DNA of 64,000 nucleotides from Owenia fusiformis (Eukaryota > Annelida > Polychaeta > Sabellida > Oweniidae). Shown in pieces: positions 23,048-35,013 of the stretch. A model generated the notes under the pieces. It was not told the DNA's origin, ran no database searches, and saw nothing but the letters and a program-made list of their open reading frames with translations. Numbering within the stretch: position 1 is the stretch's first letter; every line of letters begins with the position of its first letter. The stretch is from contig CAIIXF020000014.1 in NCBI GenBank assembly GCA_903813345.2, positions 89,505 through 153,504 of the forward strand, given 5' to 3'. A program made the position numbers and the translations under genes.

Positions 23048-25265
23048 TTATTATTCTTTCTTCCTCTTCCTCCTTACAAGATTTCTCACCAACTAGAAGA
23101 GCTAACTTTAAGCTGCTTACACGATCAACTAGGGAATGTATCTGGGATGATGGGAAATTAGGTCAAATTTTTATCTAGGTCAAAGGTCAAGAACTAGGTC
23201 AAATCCAGTACTTTGTCACTTTTTCCCATTATCTCGGTCGTCCTTCAATATTTTTGATCCTGGTTTTTTTCATTGTGTTCCTCATAAAAAAGTAGAAAAC
23301 CTAGGGTCGATTTAGTTTTTTGGTATCTCAAACCGATTTCGAGATATCAGTGTCCGAAAACGAGGTCCAAAACAAATTTCACCGAATCCAATGTCCAGGA
23401 TATTAGTCTTATAGGAAATTTTCTCAGGATTCCGAATCCGAAAACGAAATTTTGATCTGACTTCCGGTTCAGAAGTTAAGGCGTTTTGAAAATTCAAAAA
23501 TCGCTAAATTTGGTGCCCCATGTTAATTCAATGGGAAAAAATATTTTTTTGAAGTGTAAAATACGAGATATAGACTAAGCACAGCTAAACATAATGGAAG
23601 CCCATAAAAGAAAGGGACCACAAGACCTTCTTTTCATAAAAATTTGGACACCAAAATGCCTAGGTCAAAATCTAGGTCAAATTCAAAGTTTTTCCTTAAT
23701 TTTGCGATTCTGACACTACAGATTATTTATATTCTTCGAAATTTTGTATACATGTAGCCAAGAGTGTGCTAATAGTGTTAGCCTTTTGCCGTCAGAAAGT
23801 ATTTTGACCCACTTTTGAGATATGGTGTCCGAAAAGTAGGTCAAACTAAAAAGTTCTCCAAATTTAACGTATGAGCTATGAATTAAGGGTAGAATTTTCT
23901 CAGGAATCCAAATCTGCAAACCAAATTTCAATCCGACTTTTGGTCTGGAATTTATGTCGTTTTGATAGCTCAAAAATCGCTAAATTTGGTGCCCCATGTT
24001 ATGGCAATGGGAAAAAAGATTTTTTTGAAGTGTAAAATACAAGATATAGACTGAGTACAGCTTAATATAATGAAAGCTATTAAAGAAGGGGACCTCAAAG
24101 GCTACTTAGCTCCAAAATTTAGACACCAAAATGCCTAGGTCAAAATCTAGGTCAAATTTATAGTTTTCCCTTATTTTTGCGATTCTGACACTATATTTAA
24201 ATGATTTGCTTTAAAATGTTGTATACAGGTAGCAAAGAGTATGCTAATAGTGTTAGCGTTTTGCCGTCAGAAAGTATTTCGACCCACTTTTGAGATATGG
24301 TGTCCAAAAAGTAGGCCAAAGTAAAAAGTTTTCCAAATTTAACGTATGAGTTATGAATTAAGGGTAGAATTTTCTCAGAAATCTAGATCTGCAAACCAAA
24401 TTTCGGTCCGACTACTTGTTCTGAAGTTATGGCGTTTTGAGATCTCAAAAATCGCTAAATTTGGTGCCCCATGTTAAATCAAAGGGACCAAATAATTTTT
24501 TGAAGTGTAAAAATACGAGATAAAGAATGAGTACAGCTAAACATAATGAAAGCCCATAGAAGAAGGGGACCTCAAAAGCTACTTTCCTTCAAAGTTTGGA
24601 CACCAAAATACCTAGTTCAAAATCTAGGTCAAATTCATAGTTTTTTTTTATTTTGCGATTCTGACACTACACTTCAATGATATTCTCCGAAATTTTGTAT
24701 ACTTGTAGCAAAGAGTGTGCTTATAATGTAACATTTTGCCGTCAATAAGTTTTTTGACCCACTTTTGAGATATGGTGTCCGAAATGTAGGTCAAAATAAA
24801 AAAATCTCCAATTTTAAAGTATGAGTTATGAATTAGGGGTAGAATTTCCTCAGGAATCCGGATCTGAAATTAAAATTGGTTTAGATTCTACGCCATTTTG
24901 AAGTTTGAAATTCGCACTTGCCAGTATTCACGATGCAGATTGATCAAATATACTTTCAAAAATTCCTGCATACCCTACTTTACCTCTCTACCTACTCAGC
25001 TACTTATTTGACTACTTACTCAATTACTTAATTAGTTATTACTTACTAAGCATCTTACTCAGCTACTAACTCAGGTACTTACTCAGCTACTTACTCAGCT
25101 ACCTACTCAGCTTTTTACTCAGTTACTTACTCAGCTACTAACTCAACTACTACTAAGGTACTTACTCAGCTAATTACTCAGTTACTTACTCAGCTCTTTA
25201 CTGATCTATCTAGGTCAAATAAATCTGGAGTCTTAAATTGAACTTGTTCAATTTCACAAATCTAG
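23048..25265 (+). mobile_element. E12: concatemer element, TACTCAGC tail
   Basis: Head of the type acaagatttctcaccaacta, with a perfect DR1 at 23177-23189. Anchors lie near 23341, 23818, 24294 and 24771. It is closely similar to E8 over its whole length, but has a small deletion near 24879 (aaaattggtttag) that removes the caatccgac block. The satellite tail is 24974-25204, the hairpin 25235-25254 and CTAG 25262-25265. Confidence 0.6.
24974..25204 (+). repeat. Tail satellite, 12-bp TACTTACTCAGC type (E12)
   Basis: Degenerate 12-bp units in the same variant order as E8. Confidence 0.85.
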
Positions 25266-28078
25266 TTATTATTATTCTTTCAGAATCTTCCTCCTTCCCA
25301 GATTTCTCACCAACTAAAAGAATTTACTTTAAGCTGCTTACATGATCAACTAGGGGCAGTACCTGGGATGATGGGAAATTAGGTCAAATTTTTATCTAGG
25401 TCAAGGGTCAAGAACTAGGTCAAATCAAGGTCAAATCAACATTCTGTCAATTATCTTCGTTGTTGTTTGTCGTAACTACTTCATCTTAGTTTCTACATGT
25501 AGCTTAGAAAAAAACAAATCGAGTGTGTGCCATCCGTTTTTTGATTACTCTTAGCGATTTTGAGATATGGCGTCCTGAAAGTAGGTCAAAACCAAAAAGT
25601 TCTCCAAATTTAACATATGAGCTATGAAATAAGGGTAGAATTTTCTCAGGAATCCGAATCTGCAAACCAAATTTTGATCCGACTTCCCGTTCGGAAGTTA
25701 TGGCGTTTTGAAAGCTCAAAAATCGCTAAATTTGGTGCCCATGTTAAGTCAATGGGAAAAAACATTTTTTTGAAGTGAAAAATACGAAATATAGACTGAG
25801 TTCAGCTAAATATAATGAAAGCTTTTAAAAGAAGGGGACCTCATAAGCCATCTAGCTTCAAAATTTGGACACCAAAATGCCTAGGTCAAAATCTAGGTCA
25901 AATTCAAAGTTTTTCCTTATTTTTGCGATTCTGACACAACAGATTAATTATATTCTTCGAAATTTTGTATACATGTAGCTAAGAGTCTGCTAATAGTGTT
26001 AGCCTTTTGCCGTCAGAAAGTATTTTGCCCCATTTTTGAGATATGGTGTCCAAAAAGTAGGTCAAAATAAAAAATTCTCAAAATTTGACGTTTGAGTTAT
26101 GAATTAAGTATAGAATTTTCTCAGGAATCCGAATCTGTAAACCAAATTTCGATCCGACTTCCGGTTTGGAAGTTATGGCGTGTCCGAAAAGTAGGTCAAA
26201 ATAGAAATTCACCAAATTTAACGTATGAGCTATGAATTAAGAATAGAATTTTCTCTGGAATTCAAATCTGCAAACCAAATTTCGATCCGACTTCCGGTTC
26301 GGAAGTTATGGTGTTTTGAAAGCTCAAAAATCGCTAAATTTGGTGCCCCATGTTATGTCAATGGGAAAAAATATTTTTTTGAAGTGTAAAATACGAGATA
26401 TAGACTAAGTACAGCTAAACATAATGGAAGCCCATAAAAGAAGGGGACCTCAAAACCTTCTAATTTTGAAAATTTGGACAACAAAATGCCTAGGTCAAAA
26501 TCTAGGTCAAATTCAAAGCTTTTCCTTATTTTTGCGATTCTGACACTACACTTTAATTATATTCTTCGAAATTGTGTATACATGTAGCCAAGAGTGTGCT
26601 AATAGTGTTAGCCTTTTGCCGTCAAAAAGTATTTTGACCCACTTTTGAGATATGCTGTCCCAAAAGTAGGTCAAAATAAAAAAATCTTCAAATGTAACGT
26701 ATGAGTTATGAATAAGGGGTAGAATTTTATCAGGAATCCGAATCTGCAAATCAAATTTTGATTCGACCTCCTGTTCGGAAGTTATGGTGTTTTGAAAGCT
26801 CAAAAATCGCTAAATTTGCTGCCCCATGTTATGTCAATGGGAAAAAAGATTTTTTTGAAGTGTAAAATAAGAGATATAGACTGAGTACAGCTTAATATAA
26901 TGAAAGCCTATTAAAGAAGGGGACCTCGAAGGCTACTTAGCTCCAAAATTTGGACACCAAAATGCCTAGGTCAAAATCTAGGTCAAATTTATAGTTTTCC
27001 CTTATTTTTGCGATTCTGACACTATATTTAAATGATTTGCTTTAAAATTTTGTATACAGGTAGCAAAGAGTGTTTTGCCGTCAGAAAGTATTTTGACCCA
27101 CTTTTGAGATATGGTGTCCGAAAAGTAGGCCAAAGTTAAAAGTTTTCCAAATTTAACGTATGAGTTATGAATTAAGGGTAGAATTTTCTCAGAAATCTAG
27201 ATCTGCAAACCAATTTTCGATCCGACTACTTGTTCTGAAGTTATGGCGTTTTGAAATCTCAAAAATCGCTAAATTTGGTGCCCCATATTAAATCAATGGG
27301 ACCGAATAATTTTTTGAAGTATAAAAATACGAGATAAAGAATGAGTACAGCTAAACATAATGAAAGCCCATAGAAGAAGGGGACCTCAAAAGCTACTTTC
27401 CTTCAAAGTTTGGACACCAAAATACCTAGTTCAAAATCTAGGTCAAATTCATAGTTTTTTTTATTTTGCGATTCTGACACTACACTTCAATGATATTCTA
27501 CGAAATTTTGTAAACTTGTAGCAAAGAGTGTGCTAATAATGTTAACATTTTGCCGTCAATAAGTTTTTTGACCCACTTTTGAGATATGGTGTCCGAAATG
27601 TAGGTCAAAATAAAAAGTTCTCCAATTTTAAAGTATGATTTATGAATTAGGGGTAGAATTTTCTGAAATTAAAATTGCAATCCGACCCCCGGTTTAGATT
27701 CTACGCCATTTTGAAGTTTGAAATTCGCACTTGCCAGTATTCACGATGCAGATTGATCAAATATACTTTCAAAAATTCCTGCATACCCTACTTTACCTCT
27801 CTACCTTCTCAGCTACTTATTTGACTACTTACTCAATTACTTAATTAGTTATTACTTCCTTAGCAACTTACTCAGCTACTAACTCAGGTACTTACTCAGC
27901 TACTTACTCAGCTACCTACTCAGCTTTTTACTCAGTTACTTACTCAGCTACTTACTCAACTACTACTAAGGTACTTACTCAGCTAATTACTCAGTTACTT
28001 ACTCAGCTCTTTACTGATCTATCTAGGTCAAATAAATCTGGAGTCTTAAATTGAACTTGTTCAATTTCACAAATCTAG
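25266..28078 (+). mobile_element. E13: concatemer element, TACTCAGC tail
   Basis: A near-copy of E9 and of E14, the latter directly downstream at an offset of 2813 bp. Anchors lie near 25562, 26039, 26181 (partial), 26650, 27108 and 27590. Two private deletions are visible: about 20 bases near 27071 (the tatgctaatagtgttagc block is lost) and about 16 bases near 27661. The satellite tail is 27788-28018, the hairpin 28048-28067 and CTAG 28075-28078. Confidence 0.6.
27788..28018 (+). repeat. Tail satellite, 12-bp TACTTACTCAGC type (E13)
   Basis: Degenerate 12-bp units in the same variant order as E9. Confidence 0.85.
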
Positions 28079-30104
28079 TTATTATTATTCTTTCAGAATC
28101 TTCCTCCTTCCCAGATTTCTCACCAACTAAAAGAATTTACTTTAAGCTGCTTACATGATCAACTAGGGGCAGTACCTGGGATGATGGGAAATTAGGTCAA
28201 ATTTTTATCTAGGTCAAGGGTCAAGAACTAGGTCAAATCAAGGTCAAATCAACATTCTGTCAATTATCTTCGTTGTTGTTTATCGTAACTACTTCATCTT
28301 AGTTTCTACATGTAGCTTAGAAAAAAACAAATCGAGAGTGTGCCATCCGTTTTTTGATTACTCTTAGCGATTTTGAGATATGGCGTCCTGAAAGTAGGTC
28401 AAAACCAAAAAGTTCTCCAAATTTAACATATGAGCTATGATATAAGGGTAGAATTTTCTCAGGAATCCGAATCTGCAAACCAAATTTTGATCCGACTTCC
28501 CGTTCGGAAGTTATGGCGTTTTGAAAGCTCAAAAATCGCTAAATTTGGTGCCCATGTTAAGTCAATGGGAAAAAAGATTTTTTTGAAGTGAAAAATACGA
28601 AATATAGACTGAGTTCAGCTAAATATAACGAAAGCTTTTAAAAGAAGGGGACCTCACAAGCCATCTAGCTTGAAAATTTGGACACCAAAATGCCTAGGTC
28701 AAAATCTAGGTCAAATTCAAAGTTTTTCCTTATTTTTGCGATTCTGACACAACAGATTAATTATATTCTTCGAAATTTTGTATACATGTAGCTAAGAGTC
28801 TGCTAATAGTGTTAGCCTTTTGCCGTCAGAAAGTATTTTGCCCCATTTTTGAGATATGGTGTCCGAAAAGTAGGTCAAAATAAATTTTTTTCAAAATTTG
28901 ACATTTGAGTTATGAATTAAGTATAGAATTTTCTCAGGAATCCGAATCTGCAAACCAAATTTCGATCCGACTTCCGGTTTGGAAGTTATGGCGTGTCCGA
29001 AAAGTAGGTCAAAATAAAAAGTTTCCAAATTTAACGTATGAGCTATGAATTAAGGATAGAATTTTCTCTGGAATCCAAATCTGCAAACCAAATTTCGATC
29101 CGACTTCTGGTTCGGAAGTTATGGCGTTTTGAAAGCTCAAAAATCGCTAAATTTGGTGCCCCATGTTATGTCAATGGGAAAAAATATTTTTTTGAAGTGT
29201 AAAATACGAGATATAGACTAAGTACAGCTAAACATAATGGAAGCCCATAAAAGAAGGGGACCTCAAAACCTTCTAATTTTGAAAATGTGGACAACAAAAT
29301 GCCTAGGTCAAAATCTAGGTCAAATTCAAAGCTTTTCCTTATTTTTGCGATTCTGACACTACACTTTAATTATATTCTTCGAAATTGTGTATACATGTAG
29401 CCAAGAGTGTGCTTATAGTGTTAGCCTTTTGCCGTCAAAAAGTATTTTGACCCACTTTTGAGATATGGTGTCCCAAAAGTAGGTCAAAATAAAAAAAATC
29501 TTCAAATGTAACGTATGAGTTATGAATAAGGGGTAGAATTTTATCAGGAATCCGAATCTGCAAATCAAATTTTGATTTGACCTCCTGTTCGGAAGTTATG
29601 GTGTTTTGAAAGCTCAAAAATCGCTAAATTTGCTGCCCCATGTTATGTCAATGGGAAAAAAGATTTTTTTGAAGTGTAAAATACGAGATATAGACTGAGT
29701 ACAGCTTAATATAATGAAAGCCTATTAAAGAAGGGGACCTCGAAGGCTACTTAGCTCCAAAATTTGGACACCAAAATGCCTAGGTCAAAATCTAGGTCAA
29801 ATTTATAGTTTTCCCTTATTTTTGCGATTCTGACACTATATTTAAATGATTTGCTTTAAGATTTTGTATACAGGTAGCAAAGAGTATGCTAATAGTGTTA
29901 GCGTTTTGCCGTCAAAAAGTATTTTGACACACCTTTGAGATATGGTGTCCGAAAAGTAGGCCAAAGTTAAAAGTTTTCCAAATTTAACGTATGAGTTATG
30001 AATTAAGGGTAGAATTTTCTCAGAAATCTAGATCTGCAAACCAAATTTCGATCCGACTACTTGTTCTGAAGTTATGGCGTTTTGAAATCTCAAAAATCGC
30101 TAAA

Positions 30105-30894
30105 GGACCTTATACACCCTCCATTGGGATCTCCCTATGGGAAAAAAATAATTCATCTGATTTTTCAAAATGAGTATTCTGCTTCAATTATTACATTTAT
30201 ATGCACACTAGTATCTTGTTGACCTATATTCAGCACTGTATTGATGTACAGGCCTCTTATTAGGGTCATAATTCAATCATGAAGTGTAGAGGCATAGATT
30301 CCAAACCAGGAAGTATTTTTGTGTCTGTCAAAATCCATTTACATCCTACGCATCCCTGCATCTTATCCAAATATGTTACTACATAATGAAATATAATAGT
30401 ATAATCTTTGGTTTTACAAACTTGTGTGATATTTGATAAGTGTAAAAGTTGTTTTTGGAGCATTTTTCTATAGCCATTTTGTAGGGAAAAAAATGATGAA
30501 AAAATGTACAATCTTTTAATTTTAAGTATGACCTGAATCGATTGCAAACTTCATATTTGCACATTTGATGAGATAAACCATTTGTGTCGTAATGTGAAAT
30601 TATTAAGTTTGCAATCGATTCAGGTCATAGTGTATTTTTGGTATTTCTGTGATAATCAATGGAAACGAATGGCCTCTATTGGGATCTGCTGATATCCTCA
30701 TGTTAAGTCAATGGTGCACAGCCCCATGTAAGTCAATACAACCTTACTGAACAAAATGATCCCTTTCTCAGCTTATGTGTGTCCGAGCACTTTAATATTT
30801 TCCAAAGTATTATATGACATTTTATTCTTCATGTTACACCTACGAATGATTCATTTTCACCATAGGGATATTTGCCAATAATTGCACCTTGTCC
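30105..30894. mobile_element. 790-bp non-autonomous insertion with degenerate inverted ends
   Basis: Comparison with E9 shows a clean insertion between gctaaa and tttggtg with no target duplication. The ends read GGAC...GTCC. The motif tccctatgg (30132-30140) recurs inverted (30860-30868) at almost the same distance from the other end, as do attgg (30123-30127) and ccaat (30875-30879), so the ends form degenerate terminal inverted repeats. A perfect 25-bp dyad lies inside (30527-30551 and 30605-30629). No transposase is present; open frames of 61 and 93 residues on the minus strand match nothing I recognise. The superfamily is undetermined. Confidence 0.6.
30527..30629. repeat. Perfect 25-bp inverted repeat inside the 790-bp insertion
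   Basis: Arms 30527-30551 and 30605-30629 (core acctgaatcgattgcaaac) with a 53-bp spacer. Perfect pairing over 25 bases is much stronger than any other dyad in this insertion. Confidence 0.85.
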
Positions 30895-31288
30895 TTTGGT
30901 GCCCAATGTTAAATCAATGGGACCGAATAATTTTTTGAAGTATAAAAATACGAGATATAGAATGAATACAGCTAAACATAATGAAAGCCCATAGAAGAAG
31001 GGGACCTCAAAAGCTGCTTTCCTTCAAAGTTTGGACACCAAAATACCTAGTTCAAAATCTAGGTCAAATTCATAGTTTTTTTTAATTTTGCGATTCTGAC
31101 ACTACACTTCAATGATATTCTCCGAAATTTTGTATACTTGTAGCAAAGAGTGTGCTAATAATGTTAACATTTTGTCGTCAATAAGTTTTTTGACCCACTT
31201 TTGAGATATGGTGTCCGAAATGTAGGTCAAAATAAAAAGTTCCCCAATTTTAAAGTATGAGTTATGAATTAGGGGTAGAATTTCCTCA

Positions 31289-31298
31289 GGAATCTGGA
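31289..31298. other. Target-site duplication, left copy of foldback element
   Basis: ggaatctgga, matching the right copy at 34587-34596 (ggaatccgga) at 9 of 10 bases. Confidence 0.75.
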
Positions 31299-31343
31299 GG
31301 GTGTCTACAAAACTAAGACCTAAGACCTACAAAACTAAGACCC

Positions 31344-31970
31344 CCACGTAATAAAACTAAGACCCTGTTATAAAACTAAGACCCCCACGTTATAAAACTA
31401 AGACCCTGTTATAAAACTAAGACCCCCCACGTAATAAAACTAAGACCCTGTTATAAAACTAAGACCCTCCACGTAATAAAACTAAGACCCTGTTATAAAA
31501 CTAAGACCCCCCACGTAATAAAACTAAGACCCTGTTATAAAACTAAGACCCCCTACGTTATAAAACTAAGACCCTGTTATAATACTAAGACCCCCCACGT
31601 AATAAAACTAAGACCCTGTTATAAAACTAAGACCCCCCACGTTATAAAACTAAGACCCTGTTATAAAACTAAGACCCCCCACGTAATAAAACTAAGACCC
31701 TGTTATAAAACTAAGACCCCCCACGTAATAAAACTAAGACCCTGTTATAAAACTAAGACCCTCCACGTAATAAAACTAAGACCCTGTTATAAAACTAAGA
31801 CCCCCCACGTTATAAAACTAAGACCCTGTTATAAAACTAAGACCCCCACGTTATAAAACTAAGACACTGTTACAAAACTAAGACCCCCACGTAATAAAAC
31901 TAAGACACTGTTACAAAACTAAGACCCCCACGTAATAAAACTAAGACCCTGTTATAAAACTAAGACCCCC
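31344..31970 (+). repeat. Left arm array of foldback element, about 15 units of 42 bp
   Basis: Each unit alternates two half-repeats that share taaaactaagaccc, one ending ctgtta and the other ending cccacgtaa or cccacgtta. Copy-to-copy changes are few: the number of C, and taa versus tta. Confidence 0.9.
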
Positions 31971-31973
31971 CAG

Positions 31974-32223
31974 AATATTTTGAATTTTTCAGAAAATGTG
32001 TCCAACATATTGCTCTAAATGATAGGAGCTTTGAAATTTTGATTAAATTTCTAGAAATAGTCTAGAGAAAAAATGAAAAAAAAAATGAAAAAAATGATTT
32101 GAAAAGAGGTCTATTTTCCTTTTTCTGACCACAATTTTTGTTTCAGACAATTTTTCTTATTTTCAAAGCTCCTATCATTTGAAGCAATATATTGGGCATA
32201 TTTTCTGAAAAAATCAAAATATT
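31974..32223. repeat. Inner inverted repeat of foldback element
   Basis: Arms 31974-32036 and 32161-32223 pair imperfectly; the core gataggagctttgaaa is perfect, with a 124-bp spacer. The left arm directly abuts the left array. The right arm is followed by about 380 bases of single-copy sequence before the right array. Confidence 0.8.
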
Positions 32224-32606
32224 ATGTTCAGTGACCTTACCGATACCCTTACTTTTAACTTTTTTTAGTCACATTTTCAGAGGGCTGAAAAACCATTTCA
32301 GCATGGTTAGGGTCATTTTGACATGACCATTGTGATCCTGGTCATGTAAATGATAAATGGGAGTAGTAAAAATGACTGAAGATCAAAGCAGAACTCTGCT
32401 ATCTTAGTTCAAAAAATCTAAAATCACATGGTTTTTTCATTTCCTGTTTGGTGTAAATTTCGAATAACTTCTCCAAGACCTTAAGCTTATCTTTATATCT
32501 ATATCTATAAGACTATCTTTTGTAGAATCTGTATGTTACTGGGGAACACATGTGCCAGAGGCAAGACTACCTCGCGAGCAGAGCAAGGCACGGTGATTGA
32601 TTCTTA
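32224..32606. other. Single-copy centre of foldback element
   Basis: About 380 bases not repeated elsewhere in the window, with no credible open frame or RNA gene. It may be a remnant of an internal region of a longer relative, but nothing in it identifies one. Confidence 0.5.
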
Positions 32607-34560
32607 GTTTTATAACAGGGTCTTAGTTTTACAACGTGGGGGGTCTTAGTTTTATAACAGGGTCTTAGTTTTATAACGTGGGGGGTCTTAGTTTTATAAC
32701 AGGGTCTTAGTTTTATTACGTGGGGGGTCTTAGTTTTATAACAGGGTCTTAGTTTTATAACGTGGGGGGTCTTAGTTTTATAACAGGGTCTTAGTTTTAT
32801 TACGTGGAGGGTCTTAGTTTTATAACAGGGTCTTAATTTTATTACGTGGGGGGTCTTAGTTTTATAACAGGGTCTTAGTTTTATTACGTGGGGGGTCTTA
32901 GTTTTATAACAGGGTCTTAGTTTTATAACGTGGGGGGTCTTAGTTTTATAACGTGGGGGGTCTTAGTTTTATAACAGGGTCTTAGTTTTATTACGTGGGG
33001 GGTCTTAGTTTTATAACAGGGTCTTAGTTTTATAACGTGGGGGTCTTAGTTTTATAACAGGGTCTTAGTTTTATTACGTGGAGGGTCTTAGTTTTATAAC
33101 AGGGTCTTAGTTTTATTACGTGGGGGGTCTTAGTTTTATAACAGGGTCTTAGTTTTATTACGTGGGGGGTCTTAGTTTTATAACAGGGTCTTAGTTTTAT
33201 AACGTGGGGGGTCTTAGTTTTATAACAGGGTCTTAGTTTTATTACGTGGAGGGTCTTAGTTTTATTACGTGGAGGGTCTTAGTTTTATAACAGGGTCTTA
33301 GTTTTATAACGTGGGGGGTCTTAGTTTTATAACAGGGTCTTAGTTTTATTACGTGGGGGGTCTTAGTATTATAACAGGGTCTTAGTTTTATAACGTAGGG
33401 GGTCTTAGTTTTATAACAGGGTCTTAGTTTTATTACGTGGGGGGTCTTAGTTTTATAACAGGGTCTTAGTTTTATTACGTGGAGGGTCTTAGTTTTATAA
33501 CAGGGTCTTAGTTTTATTACGTGGGGGGTCTTAGTTTTATAACAGGGTCTTAGTTTTATAACGTGGGGGGTCTTAGTTTTATAACAGGGTCTTAGTTTTA
33601 TTACGTGGAGGGTCTTAGTTTTATAACAGGGTCCTAGTTTTATTACGTGGGGGGTCTTAGTTTTATAACAGGGTCTTAGTTTTATTACATGTGGGGTCTT
33701 AGTTTTATAACAGGGTCTTAGTTTTATAACGTGGGGGGTCTTAGTTTTATAACGTGGGGGGTCTTAGTTTTATAACAGGGTCTTAGTTTTATAACGTGGG
33801 GGGTCTTAGTTTTATAACAGGGTCTTAGTTTTATTACGTGGGGGGTCTTAGTTTTATAATAGGGTCTTAGTTTTATTACGTGGGGGGGTCTTAGTTTTAT
33901 AACAGGGTCTTAGTTTTATAACGTGGGGGGTCTTAGTTTTATAACAGGGTCTTAGTTTTATTACGTGGGGGGTCTTAGTTTTATAACAGGGTCTTAGTTT
34001 TATAACGTGAGGGGTCTTAGTTTTATAACAGGGTCTTAGTTTTATTACGTGGGGGGTCTTAGTTTTATAACAGGGTCTTAGTTTTATAACGTGGGGGGTC
34101 TTAGTTTTATAACAGGGTCTTAGTTTTATTACGTGGGGGGGGGGTCTTAGTTTTATAACAGGGTCTTAGTTTTATAACGTGGGGGGTCTTAGTTTTATAA
34201 CAGGGTCTTAGTTTTATTACACGGGGGGTCTTAGTTTTATAACAGGGTCTTAGTTTTATAACGTGGGGGGTCTTAGTTTTATAACAGGGTCTTAGTTTTA
34301 TAACGTGGGGGGTCTTAGTTTTATAACAGGGTCTTAGTTTTATAACGTGGGGGGTCTTAGTTTTATTACGTGGGCGGTCTTAGTTTTATAACAGGGTCTT
34401 AGTTTTATAACGTGGGGGTCTTAGTTTTATAACAGGGTCTTAGTTTTATTACATGGGGGGTCTTAGTTTTATAACAGGGTCTTAGTCTTATAACGTGGGG
34501 GGTCTTAGTTTTATAACAGGGTCTTAGTTTTATTACGTGGGGGGTCTTAGTTTCGTAGGT
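32607..34560 (-). repeat. Right arm array of foldback element, about 46 units of 42 bp
   Basis: The reverse complement of the left-arm repeat, about three times longer. Half-units are occasionally doubled (near 32925-32960, 33241-33285, 33719-33760 and 34340-34380), as expected from slippage or unequal exchange. Confidence 0.9.
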
Positions 34561-34586
34561 CTTAGGTCTTAGTTTTGTAGACACCC

Positions 34587-34596
34587 GGAATCCGGA
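34587..34596. other. Target-site duplication, right copy of foldback element
   Basis: ggaatccgga. Sister elements have either ggaatctgga or ggaatccgga here, so the single mismatch may be a post-insertion change. Confidence 0.75.
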
Positions 34597-34721
34597 TCTG
34601 AAATCAAAATTGCAATCCGACCCCCGGTTTAGATTCTACGCCATTTTGAAGTTTGAAATTCGCACTTGCCAGTATTCACGATGCAGATTGATCAAATATA
34701 CTTTCAAAAATTCCTGCATAC

Positions 34722-34953
34722 CCTACTTTACCTCTCTACCTACTCAGCTACTTATTTGACTACTTACTCAACTACTTAATTAGTTATTTCTTACTTAGCA
34801 ACTTACTCAGCTACTAACTCAGGTACTTACTCAGCTACTTACTCAGCTACCTACTCAGCTTTTTACTCAGTTACTTACTCAGCTACTTACTCAACGACTA
34901 CTAAGGTACTTACTCAGCTAATTACTCAGTTACTTACTCAGCTCTTTACTGAT
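34722..34953 (+). repeat. Tail satellite, 12-bp TACTTACTCAGC type (E14)
   Basis: Degenerate 12-bp units in the same variant order as E9 and E13. Confidence 0.85.
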
Positions 34954-35013
34954 CAATCTAGGTCAAATAAATCTGGAGTCTTAAATTGAACTTGTTCAAT
35001 TTCACAAATCTAG

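Larger units (their letters stand above)
31299..34586. mobile_element. 3.3-kb foldback DNA transposon, non-autonomous
   Basis: Both ends read gggtgtctacaaaactaag inward. The first roughly 45 bases of the two ends match with one substitution and a one-base run-length difference, then each end runs into arrays of the same roughly 42-bp repeat in inverted orientation. The flanks ggaatctgga (31289-31298) and ggaatccgga (34587-34596) form a 10-bp target duplication with one mismatch, and removing the element restores the monomer sequence of sister copies. Foldback elements with tandem-repeat arms are known (FB in Drosophila, TU in sea urchin), and 8-11-bp duplications are usual for Mutator-like elements. 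Superfamily assignment is inference. The centre has no transposase frame. Confidence 0.85.
28079..35013 (+). mobile_element. E14: concatemer element carrying two insertions, TACTCAGC tail
   Basis: Without its two insertions this is another near-copy of E9. Anchors lie near 28375, 28851, 28993 (partial), 29460, 29938 and 31203. It is interrupted at 30105-30894 by a 790-bp element and at 31299-34586 by a 3288-bp foldback element. The satellite tail is 34722-34953, the hairpin 34983-35002 and CTAG 35010-35013. The insertions are younger than the E9/E13/E14 duplication, because the sister copies are empty. Confidence 0.6.

Noticed and set aside
30266-30564. Transposase fragment in the 790-bp insertion
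   Set aside because: The 93- and 61-residue minus-strand frames overlap, show no motif I recognise, and lie over the perfect dyad. There is no support for a coding remnant.
31316-34560. CRISPR-like array of short repeats
   Set aside because: There are no unique spacers: both half-repeats are repeated, the arrays are inverted arms of a transposon, and the context is eukaryotic.
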